From: Pseudomonadota bacterium
GTDB lineage: Bacteria; Myxococcota_A; Bradymonadia; Bradymonadales; GCA-2716585
Assembly (NCBI GenBank): GCA_005804885.1
Contig: SYOX01000382.1
Span: forward strand, 1 to 62,135
DNA: 62,135 nucleotides
Reading direction: 5' to 3'
Below are positions 53,038-61,986 of this stretch, piece after piece (the first letter of the stretch is position 1; each line of letters begins with the position of its first letter). The translations under genes and the position numbers were made by a program. The notes under the pieces are model-generated. The model ran no database searches and was not told the origin of the DNA. It worked only from the letters and a program-made list of their open reading frames with translations.

Positions 53038-53880
53038 TTGGACAACAAACCCTCAAGGCCCGACGACCCGAGACAGGATGAGGAGCTTGACCGGCACGTC
53101 GAGGCGGTGCTGGCCGCCGAGCGCAAGAACCGCCTCTTCTGGGCCGCCGCCGGCCTGCTCGCGGCCCTGGGCTCCGTGGGGCTCTTCGTCATTTTTGCCG
53201 AATACCGCACCTTGTTCTTCCGCCCCAAGCCCGACATGGGGGAGATCGATCGGATCGCCTTCGAAAAGACCAACGATCCTGTCTGCCGTGAGATGCTGAA
53301 CAACATCGACGCCATCAAGGACGACTGGACCGAGATCCAGCGCCCCATGCGCGATCTGCATGCCTCCACCGACGTCGAGGCCATCGACCAGGGCCGCCAG
53401 AAGATCCAGCAGATGATCGCCGCCTACAAGGTCGAGCAGCTGCGCCGCCAGATCATCATCGTCAAGGAGCCCCGCGTCCACGAGGAGCTCTCGCGCTACT
53501 TCAAGCACGTCCTCTTCTTCCTGGCTCGCCTTGACGCCCTCCTGGCCGAGCGCGCCGAGGCGCTGGCGGGCAGCGCCGCCAACGCAGGCAGCGCCGCCGA
53601 CGCCGGAGCCGACAACGCCGCCGGAGCCGACAACGCCGCCGACGCAGGCAGCGCCGCCGACGTCAGGGTCGCCGCCGACGCCGGAGCCGCGGCTGGCGGC
53701 GCCGACGCAGGGATCGTCGAGACTCCCGACGAGGCCTGGCTGCGGGCGTGGCGCAACGTCACCGAGGATCACGACAAGTGGCGGGTCTACCGCCAGGGCG
53801 CCACCCCCTGCGGCCAGCGCCGCGACGCCCCGCCCGAGTTCCCCGCGCCCAAGGCCGCCAACGCCCCCGACGCCGGCTGA
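53038..53880 (+). CDS. single-span membrane protein with Ala/Asp/Gly repeat
   Basis: A 280-residue protein. A single membrane helix (FWAAAGLLAALGSVGLFVIF, about 38-58) follows a charged N-terminus. A helical extracytoplasmic part comes next, then a low-complexity stretch of ADAGSAADAG/GADNAA units (about 178-225) encoded by tandem DNA repeats, and a short C-terminal domain with the sequence DEAWLRAWRNVTEDHDKWRV. TTG start at 53038 with GGAG 6 nt upstream. The family is unknown. Confidence 0.65.
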   Translation: MDNKPSRPDDPRQDEELDRHVEAVLAAERKNRLFWAAAGLLAALGSVGLFVIFAEYRTLFFRPKPDMGEIDRIAFEKTNDPVCREMLNNIDAIKDDWTEIQRPMRDLHASTDVEAIDQGRQKIQQMIAAYKVEQLRRQIIIVKEPRVHEELSRYFKHVLFFLARLDALLAERAEALAGSAANAGSAADAGADNAAGADNAADAGSAADVRVAADAGAAAGGADAGIVETPDEAWLRAWRNVTEDHDKWRVYRQGATPCGQRRDAPPEFPAPKAANAPDAG

Positions 53881-53892
53881 AACGAGCTCCAC

Positions 53893-54020
53893 ACGCTCGA
53901 CGATCGCCCCACGCTCGACGATCACCCCACGCTCGACGATCACCCCACGCTCGACGATCACCCCACGCTCCACGATCGCCCCACGCTCCTCGCACCGCCC
54001 CACGCTCCTCGCACCGCCCC
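53893..54020 (+). repeat. 18-bp tandem repeat array (7 units)
   Basis: Five units of ACGCTCGACGATCACCCC type (with single-base variants) and two 19-bp variants ACGCTCCTCGCACCGCCCC. The last units are also the left arm of the adjacent foldback. Confidence 0.85.
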
Positions 54021-54282
54021 CTGTCGGGGACGGGCTCGTCGGGTGGGGCTAGAATCTCAGGGTGGGCTGCGCCCTGTCGGTCGCAGGCCGGCGCGCGGAC
54101 GGGAGCGGATCGCAGGGCCGGATCACCGCGTCGAAGTGGGCCTGTGGATTGGGATTTTCACGCCCCCCAGGTGTCGATTTCGGTCGTGCGCCGGCCTGCG
54201 ACCGCCAGGGCGCAGCCCCCCCGCGCATCCAAGCCCCACCCGACGAGCCCGCCCCAACGGGGCGGTGCGAGGAGCGTGGGGC
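53998..54282. repeat. large imperfect inverted repeat (foldback element)
   Basis: The outer left arm 53998-54050 pairs with 54232-54282; both contain CCCACGCTCCTCGCACCGCC on one strand or the other, and CGGGCTCGTCGGGTGGGGCT. The inner arms 54067-54097 and 54184-54214 pair through GCTGCGCCCTG and GGTCGCAGGCCGGCGC. The centre is about 86 bp and has no gene. This looks like a foldback MITE-type element. Confidence 0.8.
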
Positions 54283-54396
54283 GTTCGTCGGGTGGCGCGC
54301 GCTCGCCTGCATCCCTACACTGAATAGAGCCGGGTGCTTCTTCGAGTTCGCCGCGCCACGACGCCTTGGCGGGCGCGGCCTCCAGCGGCGGTGGCC

Positions 54397-55083
54397 ATGG
54401 ATCTCCAGGGTGAGCACGTCCAGATCGTCGTCACCGAGCGGCGCACCTTCCGCTGCCCCGAGGTGATCCTTGAGCGCTACCGGAGGATGGCCCAGGTGGC
54501 GGCCTTGCTGATCCTGAGCCCGCTGTCCTTGCTCCTCTTCGCGTGCGCGCTCCACGTCCCGATCCTGCCCCTCTTCGGCCTCATCGGGGTGCTCTGGCTC
54601 GTTCGGGTGCTCGAAGGGCCGCTCAACGAGCTGGCCTTGAGGACCCTCTGGCCGGCGCACTGTCGATGGATCGCGCGCCGCGACCCTGCGCGGCTGACGC
54701 CCTGCGTGGAGCGGCGCGTCCAGACCACGCGCTCGCCGGCCCACCTGCTGGCCGACCCGGATCAGGGCTTGATCGCGCTGGGCGAGTCGCGCTGGGATCT
54801 GATGGCCTGCCACCACATCGAGGTCGAGCGCGCCAACAACGAGGGCCGGCAGCTGCGCCTGCGCCTCTTCCAGCCGGGCCGGGCGCCCATCGTCGTCGGC
54901 GCCAACCTGCCGGCCTCGGCCCACGACGCCCTCGACCCCCTCTATCGCGAGCTGCCCCGCAAGGAGGGCGAGGTGCTGCTGCTGGGCTGGGACCAGCTGC
55001 GCGAGCTCGTGCGGCTGCTGTTCCAGTTCAACGCCGCAACCTCGGCCCCCTTTCCCTTGATCTTGAGTCGCATCGCCGCCTGA
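54397..55083 (+). CDS. membrane-anchored protein of unknown function (228 aa)
   Basis: A 228-residue protein. It has two close hydrophobic segments (VAALLILSPLSLLLFACAL and ILPLFGLIGVLWLVRVL, about 32-75) and then a soluble alpha/beta region with many Arg residues (LMACHHIEVERANNEGRQLR, LRLFQPGRAPIVVGANLP). The start at 54397 (MDLQGEHVQ) was chosen over 54334, where the prefix is not protein-like; the ribosome-binding site is weak. The family is not recognised. Confidence 0.65.
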   Translation: MDLQGEHVQIVVTERRTFRCPEVILERYRRMAQVAALLILSPLSLLLFACALHVPILPLFGLIGVLWLVRVLEGPLNELALRTLWPAHCRWIARRDPARLTPCVERRVQTTRSPAHLLADPDQGLIALGESRWDLMACHHIEVERANNEGRQLRLRLFQPGRAPIVVGANLPASAHDALDPLYRELPRKEGEVLLLGWDQLRELVRLLFQFNAATSAPFPLILSRIAA

Positions 55084-55119
55084 CCTGTCGAAGCCGGGCA
55101 GGGGGGCGGCGCCGGGCGC

Positions 55120-56568
55120 TCACCAGAGGCTGCGGACGGGGATGGACCAGCCGCCGACGGCGGCCTCGAGCTGCTCGGCGGCGGCGATGGTGAGGTGATC
55201 GTTGCCGCGCGCGGCGGCGATCTGGACGCCCAGCGGGATGAGATCGGGGCCGAGGCCCATGGGGATGGCGGTGACGGGCACCTCGAGGACGTTGAAGATG
55301 CCCGTGTAGATGAAGTCGAAGGGCCGCAGCAGCGGGGTGTCGTGCTTCGGGGCGGGCCGCGGGTGGGTGGGGCTGATGAGGATCGCGCCATCGGCCAGGG
55401 CGGCCTCAAGCTCGCCGCGCAGGGCGCGCCCGAGGTCGATGAAGCGCCGGGCGACCTTGTCCCCGAGGGCCAGGAAGATCTTCTCGGCCGCGCCGAAGAT
55501 CAGCGCGGGGAAGGTGTAGCGCGAGCGCCCGCCCACCGAGCGCAAGAACTCGACGGGGTAGTTGGGCGGCTGACCGCCGCCGAGCATGTCGCTGAAGGAG
55601 ACGGAGTCCTCGGCGATCATGGAGCTCCAGATCGAGACGGCCTCGGCCAGCTTCGGGGACCACCAGGGTTCGACGATGGCGCCCTTGCTCTCGAAGGCCA
55701 GCGCGGCGCGGCGCACGGCGATCCTCATCTCGTGGTTGGGGCCGACGGTGAGGGCCGCCTTCATGTCTTCGAGCACGAGGACGCGGCGATCCTTGAAGTC
55801 GACGCCCTCGCTGGGGCGCAGATCCACCTCGCGCGTCATCACGTCGAGGCCGTCGGGGCCGGCCAGGATCTGCATCAGGGGCATCAGGTCGCGCGCGCGG
55901 CGGGCGATGGGGCCGGCGACGCAGTAGCGCCCCGAGGGGCCGACGGCGCGGGGGAAGTGCCCGGTCAGCGGGATGGCGCCGCCGGAGGGCTTGTGCCCGA
56001 AGACGCCGCAGAAGAAGGCCGGCATTCGAATCGAGCCGCCGATGTCGCTGCCCAGCCCGAAGGGCGCCCCGCCAGCCCCCACGATCGCCGCCTCGCCGCC
56101 GCTGCTGCCGCCGCAGGTGCGATCGAGGCCGAAGGGGTTGCGGGTCCTGCCGTAGATGGTGTTGTAGGTCTCGGACCACATGGCCAGCTCTGGCACGTTG
56201 GTGATCCCCAGCGGGATGGCGCCGGCCGCGCGCAGCCGCTTGACGGCCGTGGCGTCCTCGTCGGCTATGTGACCCTTGCGATGCCAGGAGCCGCCGGTGT
56301 GCGGCAGGCCCTTGAAGGCGAAGGTCTCCTTGATCGAGCAGGGCACGCCGTGCAGCGGCCCCAGCTTGTCGCCGCGCGCGAGCGCCTCGCCGGCCTCGAC
56401 GGCCTCGGCGCGGGCGGCCGCGAAGCGCTCCGCGACCACGGCGTTGAGCTTGGGGTTGACCGCCTCTATCCGGCCGATGTGGGCCTCGACGGCCTCCAGG
56501 GGGGTGATCTTCTTGCGGGCGATGTTCTGGGCCAGCTCAAAGGCGCCCAGGCTCAGCAGCTCATCCAT
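55120..56568 (-). CDS. amidase signature family hydrolase
   Basis: A 482-residue amidase/FAAH-like enzyme that hydrolyses amide bonds. The Ser-Ser-Lys triad is visible: Lys80 in PCSIKETFAF, Ser155 in RTCGGSSGGEAA and Ser179 in LGSDIGGSIR. The family's glycine-rich signature is complete. GatA is less likely because no gatB/gatC is nearby. There is no signal peptide. It ends 37 bp from the convergent membrane-protein gene. The ribosome-binding site before ATG 56568 is weak. Confidence 0.92.
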   Translation of the reverse strand: MDELLSLGAFELAQNIARKKITPLEAVEAHIGRIEAVNPKLNAVVAERFAAARAEAVEAGEALARGDKLGPLHGVPCSIKETFAFKGLPHTGGSWHRKGHIADEDATAVKRLRAAGAIPLGITNVPELAMWSETYNTIYGRTRNPFGLDRTCGGSSGGEAAIVGAGGAPFGLGSDIGGSIRMPAFFCGVFGHKPSGGAIPLTGHFPRAVGPSGRYCVAGPIARRARDLMPLMQILAGPDGLDVMTREVDLRPSEGVDFKDRRVLVLEDMKAALTVGPNHEMRIAVRRAALAFESKGAIVEPWWSPKLAEAVSIWSSMIAEDSVSFSDMLGGGQPPNYPVEFLRSVGGRSRYTFPALIFGAAEKIFLALGDKVARRFIDLGRALRGELEAALADGAILISPTHPRPAPKHDTPLLRPFDFIYTGIFNVLEVPVTAIPMGLGPDLIPLGVQIAAARGNDHLTIAAAEQLEAAVGGWSIPVRSLW

Positions 56569-56670
56569 GGAATCCGTCGGGGTGCGCCGCGCGCAGGGCA
56601 GGGGCCTGGGCGTCGGGATCGTTGTCGATGCGCCACGGGGGGCGGACCGGGCGGCATCCTAGCCCAGAGG

Positions 56671-56693
56671 CGCCCCCGGACACAACCGGGGCG
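56671..56693 (-). terminator. stem-loop after xerD
   Basis: CGCCCCCGG and CCGGGGCG with one bulged C and a 6-nt loop, about 40 bp after the xerD stop. Confidence 0.4.
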
Positions 56694-56733
56694 AGCGCTC
56701 GGAGGCGGCGGCCTGGGGTATCCCGGCCGCTGC

Positions 56734-57651
56734 TCAGGGCAGATCGGCGCGCGGGTGGTGCTGGCGGTGGATGGCCTTCATGCGCTCGCGGGTGACGTGG
56801 GTGTAGATCTGGGTGGTGCTGATGTCGGCGTGGCCCAGCAGCGCCTGGACGACCCGCAGGTTGGCGCCGCGATCGAGCAGGTGGGTGGCGAAGCTGTGGC
56901 GCAGCGTGTGGGGCGAGATGTCCATCGTGATGCCGGCCTCGATCGCGAAGCGCTTGATATTCTTCCAGAAAGCCTGCCGGGTCATGGGGCCGCCGCGCCG
57001 CGTGACGAAGAGCGCGCCGCTGATCGAGGGGCCGCCGGCCGGCGCCAGCAGCGCCCCCCGGGCGTGCTTGAGGTAGATCTCGATGGCGTCGCGGGCCTGC
57101 TCGCCCAGCGGCACCAGGCGCGTCTTGTCGCCCTTGCCCAGCACCCGCACGTAGCCGACCGTCAGGTCCATGCCGGACAGGGTCAGGTGGATCAGCTCGC
57201 TGACGCGCAGCCCCGTGGCGTAGAGCGTCTCGAGCATCGCCCTGTCGCGCAGCCCCTCGGGGGACTGCCGGTCGGGGACGTCGAGCAGGCGATCGACGTC
57301 CTTGAGCGAGAGCACGCGCGGGATCTTGCGGCCGATCCGGGGCACGTCGATGGTCTGGGTCGGGTTGTCCTCCAGCGCGCCCTCCAGCCGCAGAAAGAGG
57401 CACAGGCGCCGCAGCGCGATCAGGTGCCGCGCCACCGAGGTCGTCTTCATCCCCCGGTTGAACATCCCGTCCATCCACAGCGTGATGTGATCGTCCTTGA
57501 CCTTGTCGATCTCGGTCACGCCGTGCTTCTCGTCGCAATAGGTTGAAAAATCGGTCAGATCGCGGGTGTAGGCGTCCAGCGTGTTCTCGGCCAGCGCGCG
57601 CTCGACGCGCAGGTGGAAGCGGAACTGATCGATGGCGTCGTCAATCAACAT
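56734..57651 (-). CDS. xerD: site-specific tyrosine recombinase XerD
   Basis: A 305-residue tyrosine recombinase with the XerC/D length, involved in chromosome dimer resolution. The N-terminal SAM-like core-binding domain (1-105) precedes the catalytic domain with Arg149 (TGLRVSE), Lys176 (GKGDKTRL), His248-Arg251 (HTLRH), His274 (LLGHADISTT) and the nucleophile Tyr283 (QIYTHV). It could be either XerC or XerD; XerD was chosen by overall similarity. The start at ATG 57651 overlaps the glnD 3' end by 11 nt; a TTG at 57675 is an alternative. It is co-transcribed with glnD. Confidence 0.9.
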   Translation of the reverse strand: MLIDDAIDQFRFHLRVERALAENTLDAYTRDLTDFSTYCDEKHGVTEIDKVKDDHITLWMDGMFNRGMKTTSVARHLIALRRLCLFLRLEGALEDNPTQTIDVPRIGRKIPRVLSLKDVDRLLDVPDRQSPEGLRDRAMLETLYATGLRVSELIHLTLSGMDLTVGYVRVLGKGDKTRLVPLGEQARDAIEIYLKHARGALLAPAGGPSISGALFVTRRGGPMTRQAFWKNIKRFAIEAGITMDISPHTLRHSFATHLLDRGANLRVVQALLGHADISTTQIYTHVTRERMKAIHRQHHPRADLP

Positions 57652-60502
57652 CAGATCGCCCCAGCCTCTCTTCAAGCCGCGCGCAGAGGCGCTCGGCCTC
57701 CGGCCCGCTCAAGCGCCTGCCCTCACCGCGCCGCTCGACGTAGAAGGTGTCAATGGCCCGGTCGCCCTCGGTCACGATCTTGGCGAAGTGTACCGCCGCG
57801 CCGCACTCGTGCAAGCACCGCGCGATGGTCCACAGCAGGCCGACCCGGTCGCGGCTCTTGACCTCGATGATGGTGTATCGGCTGCCAGAATCCGGGTCAA
57901 CCCGCGCCCGGGTCTCGACCTGCGGAGAGGGCCGCTGCGGCAGCCCCGAGCGCCGCCGGGACAGCAGCGCCTCGACGGAGACCTGCCCCGAGACCGCGCG
58001 CCGCAGGTCATCCTGAAGGCGAGCGATCCTGTCCGGCGCCCTCAAGCCCTGGCCCTTGTCGGTCTGCACCACGAAGACGTCCAGCGCTCGCCCCGTCGAG
58101 TGCGTGTTGATCTGGGCCGTCAGGATGTTGAGGCCGTGGGCCGAGAGCACCCCCGCCACGGTCACCAGCAGCCCCGGCCTGTCGTCGACGCCGAGGGACA
58201 CCTCCGTCGCGTCGGCCTCCTCGTTCTGCGTCACCCCGATCGCCACGGGCGCGTCGCTCACGAAGACGCCAAAGTGCCGCGCCAGCGCCTCGACGGGCGT
58301 CGAGAGCAGGTAGCTCGACGAGACCCGGTCCACGAAGCGATCGAGCCCCTCCCGCGTCGCCCCCTCCAGCGCCACGCCGGCGTCGGCCAGCGCCCCCTCG
58401 ATCCCTCGTCGGACCTCGGCCAGCGCCGCGTCGGTCTGGAGCGACTCCAGGCCGCCCTCGAGGACCTGCCGGACCCTCGCGTGGAGATCGAGCAGGAGGC
58501 CGGCCTTCCACGCGTTGAGGTTCCCAGGCCCCACCGCCTCCATGTCCACCGCCGCCAGCAGCGTCAGGTCCTCAAGCGCCGGGATGGTGCGGACGACCCG
58601 CGCGACCCCGTGGATCTCGTTGATATCGTTCAAGTCTCTGCGCTGCGAGATCCTGGGCATCAGCAGGTGGTGGCGGATCAGGATCTGAAGGTGGGCGGTC
58701 TGCCGCGCGCTGAGGTGGAGCGCGGGGCCGATCTCGGCCGCCAGCCGCTCGCCGGCCTCGGAGTGGTCCTCCTGGCGGCCCTTGCCGACGTCGTGCAGGA
58801 GGCAGGCCAGCAGCCAGACCTCGCGCCGGTGATCGGGCATCCGCGCGGCCATCTCGGAGAGCGCCGCCCCGAGCGGCTTCGAGGCCCGCCACTGGCCGCG
58901 CAGCAGCGCGCCGCCTTGCTCAAGCGATCGGAGCAGGTGCGCGTCGACGGTGTAGGCGTGGTAGATGTCGTGGGTGCCCAGAGCCGTGATCGGCCCGAAC
59001 TGAGGCAGCGCGCGGGCCAGCAGCCCGCTGCGGGCCAGAGAGCCGACGAGCTCGTCGGCGCCGTCGACCGCGCACAGCACCCGGCGCAGCGAGCGCCCCC
59101 AGGACTCGTTGATGTGCGCGTCCTCCAGCAGCAGCGCCGCCCGCGCCATGTGCGCCTCGGCCACCGGGTGCAGGGGCAGGCCCAGATCCAGCGCCGCCTC
59201 GTAGACGCCGATGGGGTTCTGGCGCAGCTGCGCCCTGGAGATCTCCCGCAGCGACTCCAGATCGGGCCCCCCGAAGGACCCTGGCACCCCTTCGGGCTCG
59301 GGAGGGCTGGGGTGATCGGGCGTCAGGTCGGCCTTGCGCAGCAGATCGACGTGGCCCTGGCGCACGCACAGGCCCGCGCTGACGGGCGCCGGCCGGAGAT
59401 CCGGCGAGGGCAGCAGCCAGAGGTCCTGCCATTGGAGGCAGAGGCGGGCGGTGAGGTCGGCGCTGGCGTAGAAGTGGCGCATGAAGCGCTCGACGGCCAG
59501 CAGCGGGCGTGGCCCCGGAGAGTCCTCGAAGCCCAGCCGCGCGGCGATCTGGACCTGCATCTCGAAGGTGAGGCGGTCGTTGGCGAAGCGCCCGGCCATC
59601 AGGTGCAGCGCCACGCGCGAGCGCAGCAGCGCCCCGACGGCCTCATCGAGCCGCTCGACCTCGCCGGGGTGGGCGCCGGCGGCCTGCCCGGCCTCCTGAA
59701 GGCCGCCGGCCTTGTGCAGCACGCGGGCGGCCCAGAGCGTCGCCTGAAGATCCCGCAGCCCCCCGCGGCCCTGCTTCACGTCCGGCTCCAGAAGGTAGAC
59801 CGTCTGGCCGTAGCGCGCGTGGCGCGCTCGACACTCGCCCCGCAGCAGGGTCGCGAAGGCCCGGCCGCCCTCGACGGACGCCAGCGCCCTCGCCATGAGC
59901 CCGGCCAGCCCGCCGCTCTCCGCCAGATCCCCCGCTCGCCTGTCGACGGGCGCCCCCTGCGGGGCACCCTCCTGCGCGGCGCGCAGCGCGGCGAAGCGCT
60001 CGGCGCCCCACAGGAGGCGGGCGTCGAGCATCGAGGAGCCGACGTGGGGATCGGCGAGCCCAAGCTCCAGGCATTGCGCCAGGGTGCGCTGCGCCAACCC
60101 CACCTTGAGCCCCAGATCGCGCAGCGCCGTCTGAAAGGCGGCGCTCCAGCGCGCCATCGCCTCGCGGTCCACCTCGCCGTGGATCAAGAGCAGATCGACG
60201 TCCGAGCGAGGGCAGACGACCCCGCGGCCGTAGTCCCCGGTGGCGTAGACGGCCGCCTCGGGGGGCTCGATCCCCAGGTCCGCCAGGGCATCGCGCAGCG
60301 CGCCCAGCAGCGCGTCGCGCCCCCGGCACAGCCCCCTGGCGAGGTCGCGGCCGAGGGCCCCCGCGCCCTCCATGCCCGCCACCCCCGCGTCGAGCCGCGC
60401 CGCGGCCTGCGCGGTCTGCGCGGCGAGCATGGCGCGCAGCGGCGCCAGCTCCAGCTCCGGGCAGCGCCATTGCCCAAGCGCGTCGGCCTTCATCGCGTCC
60501 AA
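57641..60502 (-). CDS. glnD: bifunctional uridylyltransferase/uridylyl-removing enzyme GlnD
   Basis: A 953-residue sensor of glutamine that adds UMP to PII proteins or removes it. The nucleotidyltransferase motif is GDYGRGVVCPRSDVDLLLIH (Gly89-His108). The HD phosphohydrolase motif LLHDVGKGRQEDHSEAG lies near residue 570. Two ACT domains are at the C-terminus (VDDRPGLLVTVAGVLSAHGL; KSRDRVGLLWTIARCLHECG). Start: TTG at 60502 with GGAGG 6 nt upstream, or ATG at 60493. xerD overlaps its end. It is divergent from the thiolase gene. Confidence 0.95.
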   Translation of the reverse strand: MDAMKADALGQWRCPELELAPLRAMLAAQTAQAAARLDAGVAGMEGAGALGRDLARGLCRGRDALLGALRDALADLGIEPPEAAVYATGDYGRGVVCPRSDVDLLLIHGEVDREAMARWSAAFQTALRDLGLKVGLAQRTLAQCLELGLADPHVGSSMLDARLLWGAERFAALRAAQEGAPQGAPVDRRAGDLAESGGLAGLMARALASVEGGRAFATLLRGECRARHARYGQTVYLLEPDVKQGRGGLRDLQATLWAARVLHKAGGLQEAGQAAGAHPGEVERLDEAVGALLRSRVALHLMAGRFANDRLTFEMQVQIAARLGFEDSPGPRPLLAVERFMRHFYASADLTARLCLQWQDLWLLPSPDLRPAPVSAGLCVRQGHVDLLRKADLTPDHPSPPEPEGVPGSFGGPDLESLREISRAQLRQNPIGVYEAALDLGLPLHPVAEAHMARAALLLEDAHINESWGRSLRRVLCAVDGADELVGSLARSGLLARALPQFGPITALGTHDIYHAYTVDAHLLRSLEQGGALLRGQWRASKPLGAALSEMAARMPDHRREVWLLACLLHDVGKGRQEDHSEAGERLAAEIGPALHLSARQTAHLQILIRHHLLMPRISQRRDLNDINEIHGVARVVRTIPALEDLTLLAAVDMEAVGPGNLNAWKAGLLLDLHARVRQVLEGGLESLQTDAALAEVRRGIEGALADAGVALEGATREGLDRFVDRVSSSYLLSTPVEALARHFGVFVSDAPVAIGVTQNEEADATEVSLGVDDRPGLLVTVAGVLSAHGLNILTAQINTHSTGRALDVFVVQTDKGQGLRAPDRIARLQDDLRRAVSGQVSVEALLSRRRSGLPQRPSPQVETRARVDPDSGSRYTIIEVKSRDRVGLLWTIARCLHECGAAVHFAKIVTEGDRAIDTFYVERRGEGRRLSGPEAERLCARLEERLGRSDVD

Positions 60503-60558
60503 CCTCGACCTCCCTGCCCCGATCGCCTGCGCGCCCCTGGGCCAAGCGGCGCGCGATG

Positions 60559-60587
60559 ATCATCCGATCACAGCCGACAATGGTCAA
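60559..60587 (-). promoter_or_regulatory. glnD promoter
   Basis: Minus-strand TTGACC (60587-60582), a 17-bp spacer and GATGAT (60564-60559). The -35 shares bases with the plus-strand -35 of the thiolase promoter. Confidence 0.45.
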
Positions 60588-60609
60588 ACGCAGCGGGAGA
60601 TTGTAGAGT
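60581..60609 (+). promoter_or_regulatory. thiolase promoter
   Basis: TGGTCA (60581-60586), a 17-bp spacer and TAGAGT (60604-60609). It overlaps the divergent glnD promoter at the -35 elements. Confidence 0.4.
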
Positions 60610-60723
60610 GTGGCGCCCAAAAGGAGCGCGGCGCCGCGGCGAAGCCCGCTGCACCGGATCGACACTGGCGCCATCGCCAACGGGCGCGCCGAGGCGCTGA
60701 TCGTTGGCCCAAGGAGGATGTTC

Positions 60724-61986
60724 ATGAAGCTCAGAAGACGCGTCTACGTGGTGGGCGGCGCCCACACCAGCTACCTTGGCAAGTTCCACCCGGACTTCAT
60801 CTGGAAGAAGCACCCGGACTTCGGGGTGCGCGAGAACCCGACGATCGAGGAGACGCTGCGCGATGCGGTCCAGAGGGCCTTCGCGGCCACGGGCGTCGAC
60901 CCGGCCGAGATCGACAAGGGCTACGTGGGCAACTTCGTCGGCGAGCTCTTCGTCAACCAGGGCCACATGGGCGCCATGCTGGCCGCCGCCGACCCGAAGC
61001 TGGCCGGCAAGCCGCTGGTGCGCACCGAGGCGGCCTGCGCCTCGGGCGGCGTGGCGGTCACGGCCTGCGTCGACGCCCTCCAGGCCGGCTACGACGTCGC
61101 GCTGGCCGCGGGCGTCGAGATCCAGACGACGGTCTCGGCCATGATCGGGGCCGACTACCTGGCGCGGGCCTCGCACTACGCCACCGAGCGCGAGATCGAC
61201 CGCTTCACCTTCCCCTGCCTCTTCGCCCGGCGCGCCAAGGCCTACAAGGAGGCCTTCGGGATCAGCCGCGAGGACATCGCGCACACCGTCGTCAAGGCCT
61301 ACGCCAACGGCAACCGGAACCCGCTGGCCCACATGCAGGCCGTCAAGATGACCCACGAGCAGGCCTCGACGCCCTCGGAGTCCAACCCCTTCTTCCTCGA
61401 CAACGAGCTCTACCGCGAGCACATGCTGATCTCGGACTGCAGCCAGGTCTCCGACGGCGCCAGCGCCATGATCCTGGCCACCGACGAGGGCCTGGCGAGG
61501 CTGGGCATCGACCCCTCGCGCTGCACCGAGCTGCTCTCCTACGGGCAGGCCACCAGCCCCCTGGGCGTCCCGGCCGACCCCCTGCGCCTGGACAACTCCG
61601 CGCGCGCGGCCCGGATCGCCTTTGAGGACGCCGGCTTGAGCGCCGCCGACGTGCAGGTCGCCGAGGTCCACGACTGCTTCTCCATCACCGAGATCATGAT
61701 GCTTGAGGCCCTCGGCCTGGCCCCCGAGGGCCGGGGCGCGTCGCTGGCGGCCGAGGGCCACTCGCACATCGACGGCAGGATCCCCGTCAACACCGGCGGC
61801 GGCCTGATGGCCTTCGGCCACCCGGTCGGCGCCACGGGCATCAAGCAGATCGTCGAGGTCTTCCGTCAGATGAAGGGCCAGGCCGGCGACTACCAGATCC
61901 CCACCCCCCCGACCCACGGCGTCACCGCCAACATGGGCGGCGACGATCGCACCACCGTCGTCACCCTCCAGCGCAACCTGGCCTGA
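60724..61986 (+). CDS. thiolase (acetyl-CoA acetyltransferase/SCP-x type)
   Basis: A 420-residue thiolase of the SCP-x-like branch, for beta-ketothiolysis or condensation of acyl-CoA. The nucleophile Cys105 lies in RTEAACASGGVAV and His366 in GGLMAFGHPVGATGI. The C-terminal segment reads NMGGDDRTTVVT and lacks the second cysteine of classical thiolases, as in SCP-x-type proteins. Start at ATG 60724 with AAGGAGG 6 nt upstream; the ATG at 60718 abuts the Shine-Dalgarno and the frame to 60610 is not protein-like. With the acyl-CoA ligase at 50.7 kb it points to lipid catabolism. Confidence 0.92.
   Translation: MKLRRRVYVVGGAHTSYLGKFHPDFIWKKHPDFGVRENPTIEETLRDAVQRAFAATGVDPAEIDKGYVGNFVGELFVNQGHMGAMLAAADPKLAGKPLVRTEAACASGGVAVTACVDALQAGYDVALAAGVEIQTTVSAMIGADYLARASHYATEREIDRFTFPCLFARRAKAYKEAFGISREDIAHTVVKAYANGNRNPLAHMQAVKMTHEQASTPSESNPFFLDNELYREHMLISDCSQVSDGASAMILATDEGLARLGIDPSRCTELLSYGQATSPLGVPADPLRLDNSARAARIAFEDAGLSAADVQVAEVHDCFSITEIMMLEALGLAPEGRGASLAAEGHSHIDGRIPVNTGGGLMAFGHPVGATGIKQIVEVFRQMKGQAGDYQIPTPPTHGVTANMGGDDRTTVVTLQRNLA

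Larger units (their letters stand above)
53881..54396. other. intergenic region with tandem array and foldback
   Basis: 516 bp between two plus-strand genes, filled by the 18-bp array (53893-54020) and a large inverted repeat (53998-54282). Open frames through it translate to repetitive PRSTIT/SPHARR peptides and are not taken as genes. Confidence 0.7.

Noticed and set aside
53531..54323. Open frames giving PRSTIT or SPHARR repeats
   Set aside because: They are translations of the 18-bp tandem array and foldback; no start site or conserved domain.
57632..60559. 975-codon plus-strand frame
   Set aside because: Antisense to glnD; a shadow.
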